This document shows positions 8,646 through 18,058 of a stretch of DNA of 39,648 bases, piece by piece. Location: contig JAEUIW010000006.1 of assembly GCA_016794925.1 (NCBI GenBank), positions 156,345 to 195,992 of the forward strand, read 5' to 3'. Under the pieces are notes generated by a model that saw only the letters and a program-made list of their open reading frames with translations, was not told the origin of the DNA and did no database searches. This DNA comes from Phycisphaerae bacterium (GTDB lineage Bacteria; Planctomycetota; Phycisphaerae; Phycisphaerales; UBA1924). The position numbers and the translations under genes are program-made. Within the stretch, counting starts at the first letter, position 1; each line of letters starts with the position of its first letter.

Positions 8646-9569
8646 TCACGCCAGCAGCCCCCTCTTCCTCAGATAATCGAGCACCATGACGTCCACCGGC
8701 GTGTCGCTCCGCACCGACATCAGGCTGATCTCCCGCCGGGCGCAGAACTCCCGCATCCGTCCCGTGTACGCCGCGAGCGTCTGCTTGTACTTCCGGAGCA
8801 GGGGCGCGGCGATGGTCACCTCCGCCAGGTCCGCGTCCTCCACGTCCTTCAGGCGCAGGTCGCCGCCGAGGTCCGGCTCGAGCTCCTGCGGCGAAAGCAC
8901 CTGAATCGCGAACACGTCGTAGCCGTGCCCGAGCAGCAGCCGCAGGCCGTCCTCGTACCCCTCCTTGATGAGGAAGTCGGAGAGCACCACCATCACGCCC
9001 TTGCCGCGGCGCGACAACGCCACCCGCTTGCACCCCTCCGTGAACGCGGCGGCCCCGCCGGGCTCAACGGAGCAGATGAAGCGGGCGAGGTCCCGTGTCC
9101 GCACCCGGCCGCGCAGGTCCCGCACCGCGGACGTGACCGCTCCCGACGCCCCGCCGATGACCGTGACCGTCACCCGGTGCAGGTTGACGAGCCCGATGTA
9201 GCCCAGCGCCATCGCCAGGCGCTGCATGAAGACGAACTTGCCCGGTTCGCCGCAGTCGTGCGAGCCGGACGCATCGATGACGATCTGCAGCGAGAGGTCC
9301 TCCTCTTCGAGGTACAGCTTCAGGAAGAGGCGGTCGAGCCGGCCGAAGATGTTCCAGTCGATGCGTCGGAGGTCGTCGCCGACGACGTAGGGGCGGTGGT
9401 CCGCGAACTCGACGCTCTGGCCGCGCTTCTTGCTGCGACGCTCGCCCTTGAGCTTGCCGGTGAGGATCTTGCGGCTGGTGACGTCGAGCTGCGACAGGCG
9501 CGCGACGAGCCGCGCATCGAGGAGGTCCTCGATGGACTTGGGACGGGATGGGGAAGCGGTGCGGAGCAT
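8646..9569 (-). CDS. DUF58 domain protein
   Basis: A 307-residue soluble protein with the DUF58 hallmark GDDLRRIDWNIFGR followed by a VWA-like metal site DASGS (residues near 116-120). DUF58 proteins are the usual partners of MoxR AAA+ ATPases and BatA/VWA proteins and are thought to help metal-cofactor insertion or folding of exported complexes. The ATG at 9569 starts MLRTASPSRPKSIEDLLD; the SIEDLLD and LTGKLKGERRS segments match the normal family start, so no upstream extension is needed. It lies 235 bases after the moxR stop and 148 bases before the BatA-like gene. Both gaps are long for this block, so a separate promoter is possible, although I see no clear one. Confidence 0.95.
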   Translation of the reverse strand: MLRTASPSRPKSIEDLLDARLVARLSQLDVTSRKILTGKLKGERRSKKRGQSVEFADHRPYVVGDDLRRIDWNIFGRLDRLFLKLYLEEEDLSLQIVIDASGSHDCGEPGKFVFMQRLAMALGYIGLVNLHRVTVTVIGGASGAVTSAVRDLRGRVRTRDLARFICSVEPGGAAAFTEGCKRVALSRRGKGVMVVLSDFLIKEGYEDGLRLLLGHGYDVFAIQVLSPQELEPDLGGDLRLKDVEDADLAEVTIAAPLLRKYKQTLAAYTGRMREFCARREISLMSVRSDTPVDVMVLDYLRKRGLLA

Positions 9570-9804
9570 GGGGTTTTCTATCGGGATGGAATCCTCGCTG
9601 CGTGGGGACGCGGATCGTGCGACCGGAAGCCCGTGTCAACGTCCGCCGGGGTTAGACGACGTGCGCCGCTCGGGCCGAGCGCGCCGTCCATCCGGTCCGT
9701 CTCTCGTCGAGACGCACGGGGCCGCGATGCACGCGCCTCACTCTCGATCGACTTTCCAACACGCATGGCCATTCGCGTCCCTGGCATGAGTCCGCTCCGA
9801 TCCG

Positions 9805-10851
9805 TCACGCCCCCGCCCCCACCGGCTCCGTCTTGACCGCCTCCAGCACCTGGCCCACCAGCGCATCGGCGCTCACGCGGTCCGCCTCGGCCTCGAAGTT
9901 CAGGATCAGCCGGTGCCGCAGCGAAGGCAGGGCCACGGCCTTGATGTCCGCGTACCCAACGTGGTAGCGACCCTCGGTCAGGGCCATCACCTTGGCCCCC
10001 AGCACCAGCGCCTGCGCGGCGCGGGGCGAGGCACCGCAGCGCACGTACTTGTTCGTCGCCTCGGGCGCGAACTTGCCCTCGGGGTGCGTCGCGAGCACCA
10101 CGCGGGCGGCGTACTCCTTCACGTGCGGGGCCACCACCACCTCTCGGACGAGTTTCTGCGCCTCCAGGATCGACGCGCCATCCATGACGTGCGACACGGC
10201 CGGCGTCGCCGCGCCGGTCGTGCGATCCAGGATGGTCATCAGGTCCGCCAGTTGCGAGTAACCGACGGTGAGCTTGAAGAGGAATCGGTCGAGCTGCGCC
10301 TCGGGGAGCGGGTAGGTCCCCTCCTGCTCGATGGGGTTCTGCGTGGCCAGCACGAAGAACGGCTGCTCGAGCCTGTAGGTCGTTCCTGACACGGTCACGC
10401 TCCGCTCCTGCATTGCCTCGAGCAGGGCCGACTGGGTCTTGGGGGTGGCGCGGTTGATCTCATCGGCGAGCACGATCTGAGCGAAGATCGGCCCCCGCTG
10501 GAACTGGAACGAGCGCCGCCCGGTCTGCGCGTCCTCCGAAACGATGTTCGTGCCGATCACGTCCGCGGGCATCAGGTCGGGCGTGAACTGGATGCGCGAG
10601 AACGGCAACGCGATGGCGTCCGCCAAGGTGCGCACGAGCAGGGTCTTGCCCAGCCCCGGCACGCCCTCGAGCAGCACGTTTCCGCCCGCGAAGAGCGTGG
10701 TGAGCACGCCGTGGACGATCTCGCGGTGCCCCACCAGCACTTTCCCGATCTCGTCCTGCAGCCGCCTGAACGTCGCCCGGAACTGCTCGCAGCGGGCCCG
10801 GACCTGCTCGGGCACCTGGGCGTCAGCGGGCGTGTCATTTCGTGATGCCAT
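9805..10851 (-). CDS. MoxR family AAA+ ATPase
   Basis: A 348-residue AAA+ ATPase. Walker A GVPGLGKT is at residues 63-70, Walker B IVLADEIN at 126-133, and the MoxR-typical run [17 protein letters not shown] follows. Sensor 1 lies in [23 protein letters not shown], which is nearly invariant in the family. MoxR proteins act as chaperones with VWA partners; the DUF58 and BatA-like genes immediately downstream supply these. The ATG at 10851 has AAGGAG six bases upstream (10858-10863), which fixes the start. The length is normal for the family. Confidence 0.97.
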   Translation of the reverse strand: MASRNDTPADAQVPEQVRARCEQFRATFRRLQDEIGKVLVGHREIVHGVLTTLFAGGNVLLEGVPGLGKTLLVRTLADAIALPFSRIQFTPDLMPADVIGTNIVSEDAQTGRRSFQFQRGPIFAQIVLADEINRATPKTQSALLEAMQERSVTVSGTTYRLEQPFFVLATQNPIEQEGTYPLPEAQLDRFLFKLTVGYSQLADLMTILDRTTGAATPAVSHVMDGASILEAQKLVREVVVAPHVKEYAARVVLATHPEGKFAPEATNKYVRCGASPRAAQALVLGAKVMALTEGRYHVGYADIKAVALPSLRHRLILNFEAEADRVSADALVGQVLEAVKTEPVGAGA

Positions 10852-10939
10852 CGTGATCTCCTTCGTCGCTGCTCGATCGTGATTCCGTGTCGTGCGTGTG
10901 TGTCCCTGCCCTGCCGCCCCCGGCGTCGGCCCTCCCCGC

Positions 10940-13900
10940 CTATTCCTCCATGTCCCTCTTCGCCCGCTGTTTGGCTCTCAGCAGCCGGCTCATCCCCTCC
11001 CCTCCCTCCCCGGGTTTCGCGGCGTCGTCACCCTGCCGCCCCGGCTCGACCCTGGACGCAGCGCTCCCCACTCCCGGCGCGGATGCGGACGCGCCCGATG
11101 CCCGTGCCGCCTTCAACTCCTCCGGCGTGGCCTCGAACCTCGCGGTCTTCACCGCCGCGACGGCCGCCCGCGCGCGAGCGTCCTCTGACGATGCCGGCGC
11201 CGCCTCAATGGATCCGATGTCGCCGCGCGGCGAAGGGGCGGCACCGGGCCGCTCGAGGCGCTGCTTCGCCCGATCCCGCGCTCCCTTGAGCGAGGCCATC
11301 TGTTCGCCGGCGCTCACCCGCCTTGCCGCCGAGAACAGGCCGCCGATCCGCACCGCCAACGCATGAAGGTCCAGACGGACGCGCCGCACGCCCACGTCGA
11401 GCAGGAAGAGCACGACGGCGAGCAGGGCCGCGCCGAGCCGAACGGGAGTGAGGGCCACGGGCATGGTGAGGCCCGCCGAGGACCACAAGTCGGCCTGGGC
11501 GGGATCCGTGGAAAGGACCCGGCCGTTGGTGATCGACGCCACCTGCTTGAGCAGGGCCGCGTTATCGCGCAAGGTGCGGAACTCGTCGGCGAAGGGACGT
11601 GTGACCGCGGCCTGTACGACGCCCGCGCTCGTGCTCCCGTCGTCGCGCGTCTGCTCGTATCGCAGGCTCATCACGTACGAGCCGGCCTGCGACGCATCGA
11701 CCGAAGCCTCGTACCGCCCCGGACCGGATTGCCGCAGGTCCACGCCATCGGCCTTGAGGTCGGGGCGCACCGACCGACCCCGCCAGCGCAGAAAATTGAG
11801 CGGCTCCCCCTTCTCGTCCAGCGCCTCCACGACCACGCGCGTGCGGTCGCCCTCCGGGCTGGCGGTCACGCGGATGTTCGGCGAACCGCTGGGGCGCATC
11901 ACCCAGCGCAGGTGCTGCTCCCAGAACGCGCGGAACTGAGGCCATCCTTCCCACGCCGTGGTCCAGCGCCCGCCGACCTCGGGCGTGTACGCCACCGCGC
12001 GCCCCAGGCCGTACTGCCACTGGGCCAGGATCGGGTCGTTCTCCGGCCCGCGCAGCGTCACCTGCGAGAGCCCCTCGCGGTCCGCGGTCACGATGTACCC
12101 CGTCACGCCCGGGTACGGTCCCTGGATGCCGCGCATCGGCTCGCTCAGCCCCCCTCCCGGCGCGGGCGAGAACGCATCGCCCTCCCAGATCAACGAACGG
12201 CGGACCGTCTGCGCCTCCTTGATGAAGATCTGGGGCAGCGAGTTGAGCTGGTTGTTGCTGGTGATCTCGTGGTATTGCCCCCCGGTCATCTCCGCGATCT
12301 GACGCATGCGCGACAGCTCGCTCGATCCCCCTCCCCAGGTATGCGGGAAGACCGCCACAGTCGAGATGCTGATCTTGTTCGCCGCGAACTCCGCGAGCAA
12401 TTCCGGCCCTGGCGGTTGCGGGTCCCCGTCCGAGATCAGGATGACGTGCTTCTGGCCGGCCTTCGCCTCCTTGAGCGCGGCGAGCGCGCTGGTGAGGATC
12501 GACACGAAGTCGGGCATGTCGCCGTACACCATGTTGTTGATGGCGCGCAGGATGTCCGACTTGTCCCCCACCACGCTCAGCGGGTAGGTCCAGTTGCCCG
12601 CCCCGCTCTGCCAGCCGTACTCGAGCACGCCGGCCAGGTCCTGGCGTGAGAGTGCCTCGACCGCCGCCGAGGCGGTGCGTTTGCCCCAGTAGTTGCCGTT
12701 GGGCATCTCGCACGAGTGCATGACCAGCGCCAGCGCGCCGCGCGGCATCTGCCGCTTCTGTGGCGGGTCCAGCTTCACCGGCAGCGCGTCGGCCACCGGC
12801 GAGCCGATCCAACCGCCCGCGCCAAACGCGTCCGGCCCGCCCGTCATCATCAGCCCGCCGCCCAGGTCGTGAACATACGCCCGCAACTCCTCCTGCTGGG
12901 CCTGACTGAAGTCGTACGCGGCGGCCCCCGCCAGCACCACCGCGTCGTACGCGCCGAGTTCGACCAGCGATGTCGGAGCCTGCGCGGGCGTCACGACGTC
13001 CGTGCCGATGGACGCCCCCGAGATCGCGCGCACGAACGAGCCCGCCGATGCCGGCTCCGACGCGATCACCAGCACCCGTCCCTCCCCCGTGACGAACGTC
13101 ACGGCCCCGGCCCGGTTGTTCTCCGCGATCGAGTCCCCCACCCGACCGGACGCGTCCGGCTCGGGCGTGAACACCGCCTCGAACCGCTGCGGGCCGGCCC
13201 GAGCCAGGCTCATCGGGATCGGCACGACGTTCGTTCCCGGCTTGAGGTCAACCGTCAGCCCGGTCGCGTCCGAGCCGGGGTCGAGGTCGGCTTCCTCGCC
13301 GTTGACCCGCAGGGAAAGTCGGCCCCGCGCGGCGTGCGTCGATGTCAGCACCACCCGAAGATTGACCGTCTCCCCCACCCGGGCCCCAGAGGGCGCGATC
13401 ACCCGGTCCGCGATCACCTCCCGTTCGTACGTGTACTGCAACGGCAGCACGTCGATCGGGATGCCGGCCGCCTTGGCCGCGGCCGCCGCCGACAGCAGCG
13501 AACCCGCCGTCTCGTTCCCGTCCGAGACGATCAGGAGACGGTTGGCCGCGTTCTCGCGCATGACCGCCATGCCCAGGCGCGTCCCACCCTCCAGGTTCGT
13601 CCCGTCCGTGGCCCCGATATTCTGGATGTCCAGGCTCTCGCCCACGGGGCGCGGCAGGGCCTGCACATACGCGTCCCGCGCCACCGTCACCAGCCCCAGC
13701 AGGTTCTTTTCCGTCGCCTTCTCCGCCGCCTTCTTCAGGTACGCGTCGGCTTCCGCCTGCAAGGCCGCGGGCTGCGAACGCGACGCGTCCAGCACCACCG
13801 TCACCGCCACCAGGTCCGCTTCACGGCGCCACTGCGGATCGGCCATGGCCCCCGCCAGCAGCGCGAACACCAGCAGCCGCAGCGCGAGCGACGCACGGCG

Positions 13901-14035
13901 CATCGGCGTGCCCATCCCAGAGAGCGTCCGGCGCGCAATCCACACGCTCATCGCCCAGGTCAATGGGATCAACGCCAGCCAAACCGGCTGCGCGAACTGC
14001 ACCGGCCCAATTTGCAGCGATCCCAGCATCACCAA
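10940..14035 (-). CDS. Large membrane protein with two VWA-like regions and a GATase-like domain
   Basis: A 1031-residue protein. Two N-terminal helices (about 17-33 and 48-64) are followed by a VWA-like region with DASRS at residues 83-87 and ANRLLIVSDGNET near 164-175. A GATase1-like or DUF1355-type region has VLVIASEP, then GAYDAVVLAG and GGGLMMTGGPDAFG (392-405). A second VWA-like strand, HVILISDGDPQP, is at 530-541. A C-terminal helix (about residues 870-890) precedes a charged tail of some 120 residues. The start is uncertain: TTG 14035, GTG 14032 and ATG 14029 are in frame, and a GGAGG lies seven bases before the TTG. It heads the MoxR cluster, 88 bases upstream of moxR. The family is known in planctomycetes and relatives but its function is not established. 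Confidence 0.9.
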   Translation of the reverse strand: MVMLGSLQIGPVQFAQPVWLALIPLTWAMSVWIARRTLSGMGTPMRRASLALRLLVFALLAGAMADPQWRREADLVAVTVVLDASRSQPAALQAEADAYLKKAAEKATEKNLLGLVTVARDAYVQALPRPVGESLDIQNIGATDGTNLEGGTRLGMAVMRENAANRLLIVSDGNETAGSLLSAAAAAKAAGIPIDVLPLQYTYEREVIADRVIAPSGARVGETVNLRVVLTSTHAARGRLSLRVNGEEADLDPGSDATGLTVDLKPGTNVVPIPMSLARAGPQRFEAVFTPEPDASGRVGDSIAENNRAGAVTFVTGEGRVLVIASEPASAGSFVRAISGASIGTDVVTPAQAPTSLVELGAYDAVVLAGAAAYDFSQAQQEELRAYVHDLGGGLMMTGGPDAFGAGGWIGSPVADALPVKLDPPQKRQMPRGALALVMHSCEMPNGNYWGKRTASAAVEALSRQDLAGVLEYGWQSGAGNWTYPLSVVGDKSDILRAINNMVYGDMPDFVSILTSALAALKEAKAGQKHVILISDGDPQPPGPELLAEFAANKISISTVAVFPHTWGGGSSELSRMRQIAEMTGGQYHEITSNNQLNSLPQIFIKEAQTVRRSLIWEGDAFSPAPGGGLSEPMRGIQGPYPGVTGYIVTADREGLSQVTLRGPENDPILAQWQYGLGRAVAYTPEVGGRWTTAWEGWPQFRAFWEQHLRWVMRPSGSPNIRVTASPEGDRTRVVVEALDEKGEPLNFLRWRGRSVRPDLKADGVDLRQSGPGRYEASVDASQAGSYVMSLRYEQTRDDGSTSAGVVQAAVTRPFADEFRTLRDNAALLKQVASITNGRVLSTDPAQADLWSSAGLTMPVALTPVRLGAALLAVVLFLLDVGVRRVRLDLHALAVRIGGLFSAARRVSAGEQMASLKGARDRAKQRLERPGAAPSPRGDIGSIEAAPASSEDARARAAVAAVKTARFEATPEELKAARASGASASAPGVGSAASRVEPGRQGDDAAKPGEGGEGMSRLLRAKQRAKRDMEE

Positions 14036-14062
14036 CGCTCAGCCTCCGGCATGCCCCGCACG

Positions 14063-15112
14063 TTACCCCGGCGGCGCACCGCACACCATCACCCGGTTGT
14101 TCCGCGAATCAAGCACGTATGTCCGACCCCCCACCACCGCCACGCCCCACGGCGACGCCAAGTTACCCGCTCCCCGCCCGGGCGTCCCCCAGGCTCCCAA
14201 TGACCTCCCCGATCGGACGTCCAATCGCTGCAACCTGTTCCCGCCGTACTCCGCCACCAGCAGCGTCCCGTCGTCGAGCCACGCCATGCCGTACGGGATC
14301 GTAAAAGAACCCGGTTCCCGACCCGGCGTCCCCACCCGCCCCGACGCATCGCGTGCGCCGATCCACCCCAGCAGCGTCCCGTCGAACCTGAACCTGCCAA
14401 TCCGGTGGTTCAGCGCGTCGGACACCACGAGTTCTCGTGCGCGCGCATCGATCAACATCGATTGCGGACGTTGAAACTCGATCCGGTCGGGTCGGTCGGA
14501 GGTACCCATGCCGCCGAACGCGAAAAGAAAGCGGTACGAGGCGTCGAACACACTGATCCGATCATTGCCGCCGTATTCCGAGACGAAAATGCGATCCACG
14601 ACGCCATCGGGGCCGGTCACCACCGCGACATCGGTCGGGAAATAGAACTCCCCGGGGCCCGTGCCGAAGGAGCCGAACTGGGCGAGGAGAGTCCCCGCGG
14701 GCAACTCGTCCACTCCTGCGCCGGGCGCAGCGGCTTCGGGGATCGCGTACACCAGCACCCGGTGGTAGTGGGTATCGGGCACGTACACCGCCGCGCGACC
14801 CCCGGGACCGGGGCCGATGGTCACCCCGGTCGGCTTGCCCTTTTCCCACTCCGGTGTTCGCCACAGCGCCGCACAACGGCCGTCCGATGGATCCAGCATC
14901 TGGATCCGGGCTTCCTTGTCGATGACGAACAGCCAGCGTCCGTCCGTGTCGATCGCACGCGGATACGCGAACTGGCCGGGCCGGGTCCCACCCCCCCCGA
15001 ATGCCCGCATCGCCGGCAGCGGGGCGGCGTCCGCTCCCGCCCCCGGCTGCGGGCCGCAACCGGCCGCGACCAGCACACACGGAATCAACGCCCGCGCCGC
15101 GTACGCCCGCAT
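14063..15112 (-). CDS. NHL-repeat (beta-propeller) lipoprotein
   Basis: A 349-residue predicted lipoprotein: MRAYAARALIPCVLVAAGC has a basic n-region, a short hydrophobic core and a lipobox with Cys19. The rest is a series of NHL-type blades, each carrying G..G.GEF..P and a later Y/V-V.D..N.R core (for example GTGPGEFYFPTDVAV, VSEYGGNDRISVFD, EPGSFTIPYGMAW, VAEYGGNRLQRLD, VLDSRNNRVMV). About six blades are visible, a complete propeller. NHL propellers usually bind proteins or ligands outside the cytoplasm. An upstream ATG at 15142 is in frame, but a likely extended -10 (TGC GATACT at 15154-15146) would start transcription at or past it, so 15112 is preferred. It follows the permease-like gene by 130 bases and lies 27 bases before the next start. 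Confidence 0.85.
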   Translation of the reverse strand: MRAYAARALIPCVLVAAGCGPQPGAGADAAPLPAMRAFGGGGTRPGQFAYPRAIDTDGRWLFVIDKEARIQMLDPSDGRCAALWRTPEWEKGKPTGVTIGPGPGGRAAVYVPDTHYHRVLVYAIPEAAAPGAGVDELPAGTLLAQFGSFGTGPGEFYFPTDVAVVTGPDGVVDRIFVSEYGGNDRISVFDASYRFLFAFGGMGTSDRPDRIEFQRPQSMLIDARARELVVSDALNHRIGRFRFDGTLLGWIGARDASGRVGTPGREPGSFTIPYGMAWLDDGTLLVAEYGGNRLQRLDVRSGRSLGAWGTPGRGAGNLASPWGVAVVGGRTYVLDSRNNRVMVCGAPPG

Positions 15113-15145
15113 CGAGCTGAGAGGAAATGTGAACCTCACCATGGC

Positions 15146-15154
15146 AGTATCGCA
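15146..15154 (-). promoter_or_regulatory. Possible extended -10 promoter of the NHL lipoprotein gene
   Basis: On the minus strand TGCGATACT fits an extended -10 (TGn plus hexamer GATACT). Transcription would begin near 15139, giving a leader of roughly 27 bases to the ATG at 15112. No convincing -35 is visible, as expected for an extended -10. This is a pattern reading only. Confidence 0.35.
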
Positions 15155-15242
15155 GGTCTTGGGATTCCAGTCCGATCGATGCCGGGATCGGATCCGTCTG
15201 GAAAGCCCATGGAGGTACTCGCCACGACCCGCCGGCCCCACC

Positions 15243-16871
15243 CTACCTCCGCACAGGCCTTAGAAATCGGGCCAGCACGATCGCTACGGCGAGCGCCACG
15301 ACAAAGCCCAGACTGCCCAGATTGACCGTTGCCGCGGCGAGTTCCTCGTCACGGGCAAAGTGCAATTGCTCAAGCAATCGCTGGGCCAGCAACGGCGCGC
15401 CCGGCGGCTGGAGCATGACCGCCGCTTCGATCTCCTGCACACTCAGCAAGACGGTTGCCATGCCTGCGGCCAACATCACTGGCAACGCTGCCCTCCAAGA
15501 CGTCCGGAGAAGCCCCGAAAGCGTGTCCGCCCCCTCGGCACGGCGCAATTCCCGCTGTGCCCGGGACTCGGCACGCGACAGCGCCATCCCGGACAACGCC
15601 CCGATCAACCCGAACCTCGCCACGTGCGCGAGCGCCAGCGGAAGCACGGAATCTTCGTAACCGGACCCGCGCCACGCGCCCAGCGTGAACGACCCGATCA
15701 TGACTCCCGGGAGGAGCGCGGCAAACGCCAGCATGCCCAGCCCGGCTCGAACGGCCCACGATACGCGTTCGCTTCCCGCCGAGCCGAACCAGAACGCCGC
15801 GCAGAGCATGGTGCCTCCCAACCCGGCCAGGGCCGCCGTTCGGACGCTCCCCCAAACCGCCGGTCCGAGCAGCACCCAGAATGCTCCGACCGATTCCCAC
15901 CTCCGCAGGCTCGCCGCGGACAACGCGATGGGCATGAGCGCCGAGAGCACTGCCAGGGACCCCACCGCCGCGAGCACCGGTGATCCGGGGGAGCGAGCGT
16001 CGGCCGCGTCTTCGTGCTCCCATGTGCGCTCGAATCGGCACGAGAGCGCCCACGCCCCGGCTCCCGCGGCCAGCACCAGCGGCCAGCCGGCAATCAAGGC
16101 GTTCACGGGCTCGGGAGCGAGATCGAGGACTCTCCAGAGATGGATGGCCAATGTGTCCACCTGCGCGAGATGGAGCGGGACCGCCGAGCCGAGCATCAAC
16201 AGGTACACGCCCAGCCATGCGCGACCGAGCGAACCGGCGCGCCAGAGCATCCCGACAACCAGCCTTGCGCGCGCGAAACGCGACGGGGACTCCAGCAAGG
16301 CCGCGTCGAGCACGGAACCGGGGATGCTCCGGCACCCCGGGGCCAGCAGCCACGCGACGAGCGGCCAGGCCCAGATCGAGAGGGACGCTCCGGCGATGAT
16401 TCTCCCGGTGAGCATCGGCACCCAATCGGGGGCCGATTCGAGGAGGTCCCCGAAGACGTTGCCGGGTGAGCGGGCGAGGTTCAGTGCGCTGTACGACAGG
16501 TAAGAAGGAAGGAATACGGGTGCCAGGCAGGCCACCTGAACCCAGTGGCCGCGTGCACCAGGGCTGGCGCGCATGGCCCACGCCGCGGGCAGCCCCAGTG
16601 CGACGGCCAAGCTCGCGATCCCGGCCGGATACGCCAGCGTGCGCGCGATCAACTCGGCTCGCGGCCACCAAACCACCTGATCGGACAGGCTTCCCGGGCT
16701 CGTCCATGACCGGAGCAGAGCGAGCGAAAATGGCCAGACCACTGCGGCACCAAGCAGGGCGATCATGATCGCAATTGCAGCGATCATGTGGCTGTTCCGC
16801 TGAGATCGAGCGATCAACGCCGACCATCGGCTGGTGATCGAGTACACCGGATGGCGGGGCCGTACGGTCAT
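15243..16871 (-). CDS. ABC transporter permease-like protein, double-length (FbpB/ThiP type)
   Basis: A 542-residue membrane protein with about 12 helices in two halves, the layout of fused iron(III)/thiamine-type importer permeases. The first half has ELIARTLAYPAGIASLAVALGLPAAWAMR, matching the family opening of N-S-L-x-x-A..LPLAW. The second half has WGSVRTAALAGLGGTMLCA. Its EAA-like loop reads AEGADTLSGLLRTSWRAALP, and the loop in the first half is degenerate (LDAALLESPSRFARARL). No ATPase or solute-binding gene lies next to it; the nearest partner is the NHL lipoprotein downstream on the same strand. The start is taken at ATG 16871 (MTVRPRHPVYS); ATG 16787 is possible and a 19-residue extension to 16928 would overlap the divergent peptidase gene. 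Transport function is likely, substrate unknown. Confidence 0.75.
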   Translation of the reverse strand: MTVRPRHPVYSITSRWSALIARSQRNSHMIAAIAIMIALLGAAVVWPFSLALLRSWTSPGSLSDQVVWWPRAELIARTLAYPAGIASLAVALGLPAAWAMRASPGARGHWVQVACLAPVFLPSYLSYSALNLARSPGNVFGDLLESAPDWVPMLTGRIIAGASLSIWAWPLVAWLLAPGCRSIPGSVLDAALLESPSRFARARLVVGMLWRAGSLGRAWLGVYLLMLGSAVPLHLAQVDTLAIHLWRVLDLAPEPVNALIAGWPLVLAAGAGAWALSCRFERTWEHEDAADARSPGSPVLAAVGSLAVLSALMPIALSAASLRRWESVGAFWVLLGPAVWGSVRTAALAGLGGTMLCAAFWFGSAGSERVSWAVRAGLGMLAFAALLPGVMIGSFTLGAWRGSGYEDSVLPLALAHVARFGLIGALSGMALSRAESRAQRELRRAEGADTLSGLLRTSWRAALPVMLAAGMATVLLSVQEIEAAVMLQPPGAPLLAQRLLEQLHFARDEELAAATVNLGSLGFVVALAVAIVLARFLRPVRR

Positions 16872-16907
16872 TGATAGGAATGCCTCGCGGTTCGTTGAAA
16901 CGGCCGG

Positions 16908-16913
16908 TATGAT
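16908..16913 (+). promoter_or_regulatory. -10-like element TATGAT just before the peptidase start
   Basis: TATGAT ends eight bases before the ATG at 16922, so the transcript would have almost no leader. No clear -35 box and no Shine-Dalgarno sequence are visible. The pattern repeats at other genes in this window. Confidence 0.4.
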
Positions 16914-16921
16914 CCCGGCCC

Positions 16922-18058
16922 ATGCCATCGCGATCCCCCAAATCCACGCACCGATCGAATACCGATCAAAGCTCGTATCGATCTCGAATCGGTCGCGTTC
17001 GACGCCGCCTCGGGGAAATCGGGTGCGCGGCGCTGCTGGTCACCAATCCGAAGGATGTAGCGTACCTCACGGGATTCCTCGGTGGGGACAGCTACCTGCT
17101 GGTGGGCGCGACGCGCTCGGTCCTCGTGAGCGATTTTCGGTATGCGGAGGAGGTCAGGGTCGTCGAGGGGATCGCGGAGGTCTTCATGCGGAAGGGGCCG
17201 CTGCTCGACGCCGCGACGGAGGTCGTGCGGTCGGCCCTGTCCAAGTCCGATCCGCTCGCGGTGCAGGACGAGCACGTGACCGTTGCGCAGCGACGGTCCA
17301 TGGGGAGGGCTCTGAAAGGCCGGCGGGTGGTGGGCACGAACGGCCTCGTCTCCGGATTGCGCATGCGCAAGGACGCTTCGGAGGTCGCGCACATCCGAAG
17401 GGCGATCCGGATCGGCGAAGCGGCGCTGTCCGACGTGCTGGAGGAGCTGAAGCCGGGGATGACCGAGTTGGAGATCGCCGGGAGGCTGGAGTGGGAGATG
17501 AAACGCCGGGGTTCGGTGACGCCCAGCTTCTCCTCAATCGTGTGCGCCCGGACGAACGGGTCGCGGCCGCACCACCGCCCGGGTACGACCCGCGCGGGTG
17601 CGAACTCGAGCGTGCTGATCGATTGGGGCGCCATGTGGGAGGGCTACCACGGGGACATGACGCGGACGATCGCGCTGGGGCGATGGCCGTCGGAGCTTCG
17701 GGACGTGTACGGGCTGGTGCGGGACGCGCACGAGGCCGCGGCGGCGGCGCTGGCTCCGGGGCGCACCACCGTGGAGATCGATGCGGCGGCCCGGGACGTG
17801 ATCACCGGCGCGGGATATGGGGAACGGTTCGGCCACGGGCTGGGGCACGGGATCGGCCTGGATATCCATGAGAGCCCGATGCTCTCGTCGGTGCTGCCGG
17901 CGTTCAGGCTGGAAGCGGGGCATGTGGTAACAATCGAGCCGGGTGTGTATCTGCCGGGGGTGGGCGGGGTGCGAATCGAGAACGATTACCTGATCACGGA
18001 ACGCGGGGCGGAGAACCTCTGCCGCCTGCCGACCTCTCTTGAATGGGCCACACGATGA
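16922..18058 (+). CDS. M24 family Xaa-Pro aminopeptidase
   Basis: A 378-residue metallopeptidase that removes N-terminal residues before proline. The creatinase-like N-terminal domain covers about residues 20-150 (ALLVTNPKDVAYLTGF is typical). The pita-bread catalytic domain follows with all five metal ligands: D234 and D245 in IDWGAMWEGYHGDMTRT, H309 in GHGIGLDIHE, E339 in TIEPGVY and E353 in VRIENDY. PSFSSIVCARTNGSRPHH holds the substrate-pocket histidines. The first 20 residues are Ser/Arg-rich and may be dispensable. Its stop overlaps the accB start as ATGA. A PepP-type gene next to accB-accC is a known arrangement (Bacillus yqhT-efp-accB-accC), but the elongation factor P gene normally between them is missing here. 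Confidence 0.95.
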   Translation: MPSRSPKSTHRSNTDQSSYRSRIGRVRRRLGEIGCAALLVTNPKDVAYLTGFLGGDSYLLVGATRSVLVSDFRYAEEVRVVEGIAEVFMRKGPLLDAATEVVRSALSKSDPLAVQDEHVTVAQRRSMGRALKGRRVVGTNGLVSGLRMRKDASEVAHIRRAIRIGEAALSDVLEELKPGMTELEIAGRLEWEMKRRGSVTPSFSSIVCARTNGSRPHHRPGTTRAGANSSVLIDWGAMWEGYHGDMTRTIALGRWPSELRDVYGLVRDAHEAAAAALAPGRTTVEIDAAARDVITGAGYGERFGHGLGHGIGLDIHESPMLSSVLPAFRLEAGHVVTIEPGVYLPGVGGVRIENDYLITERGAENLCRLPTSLEWATR

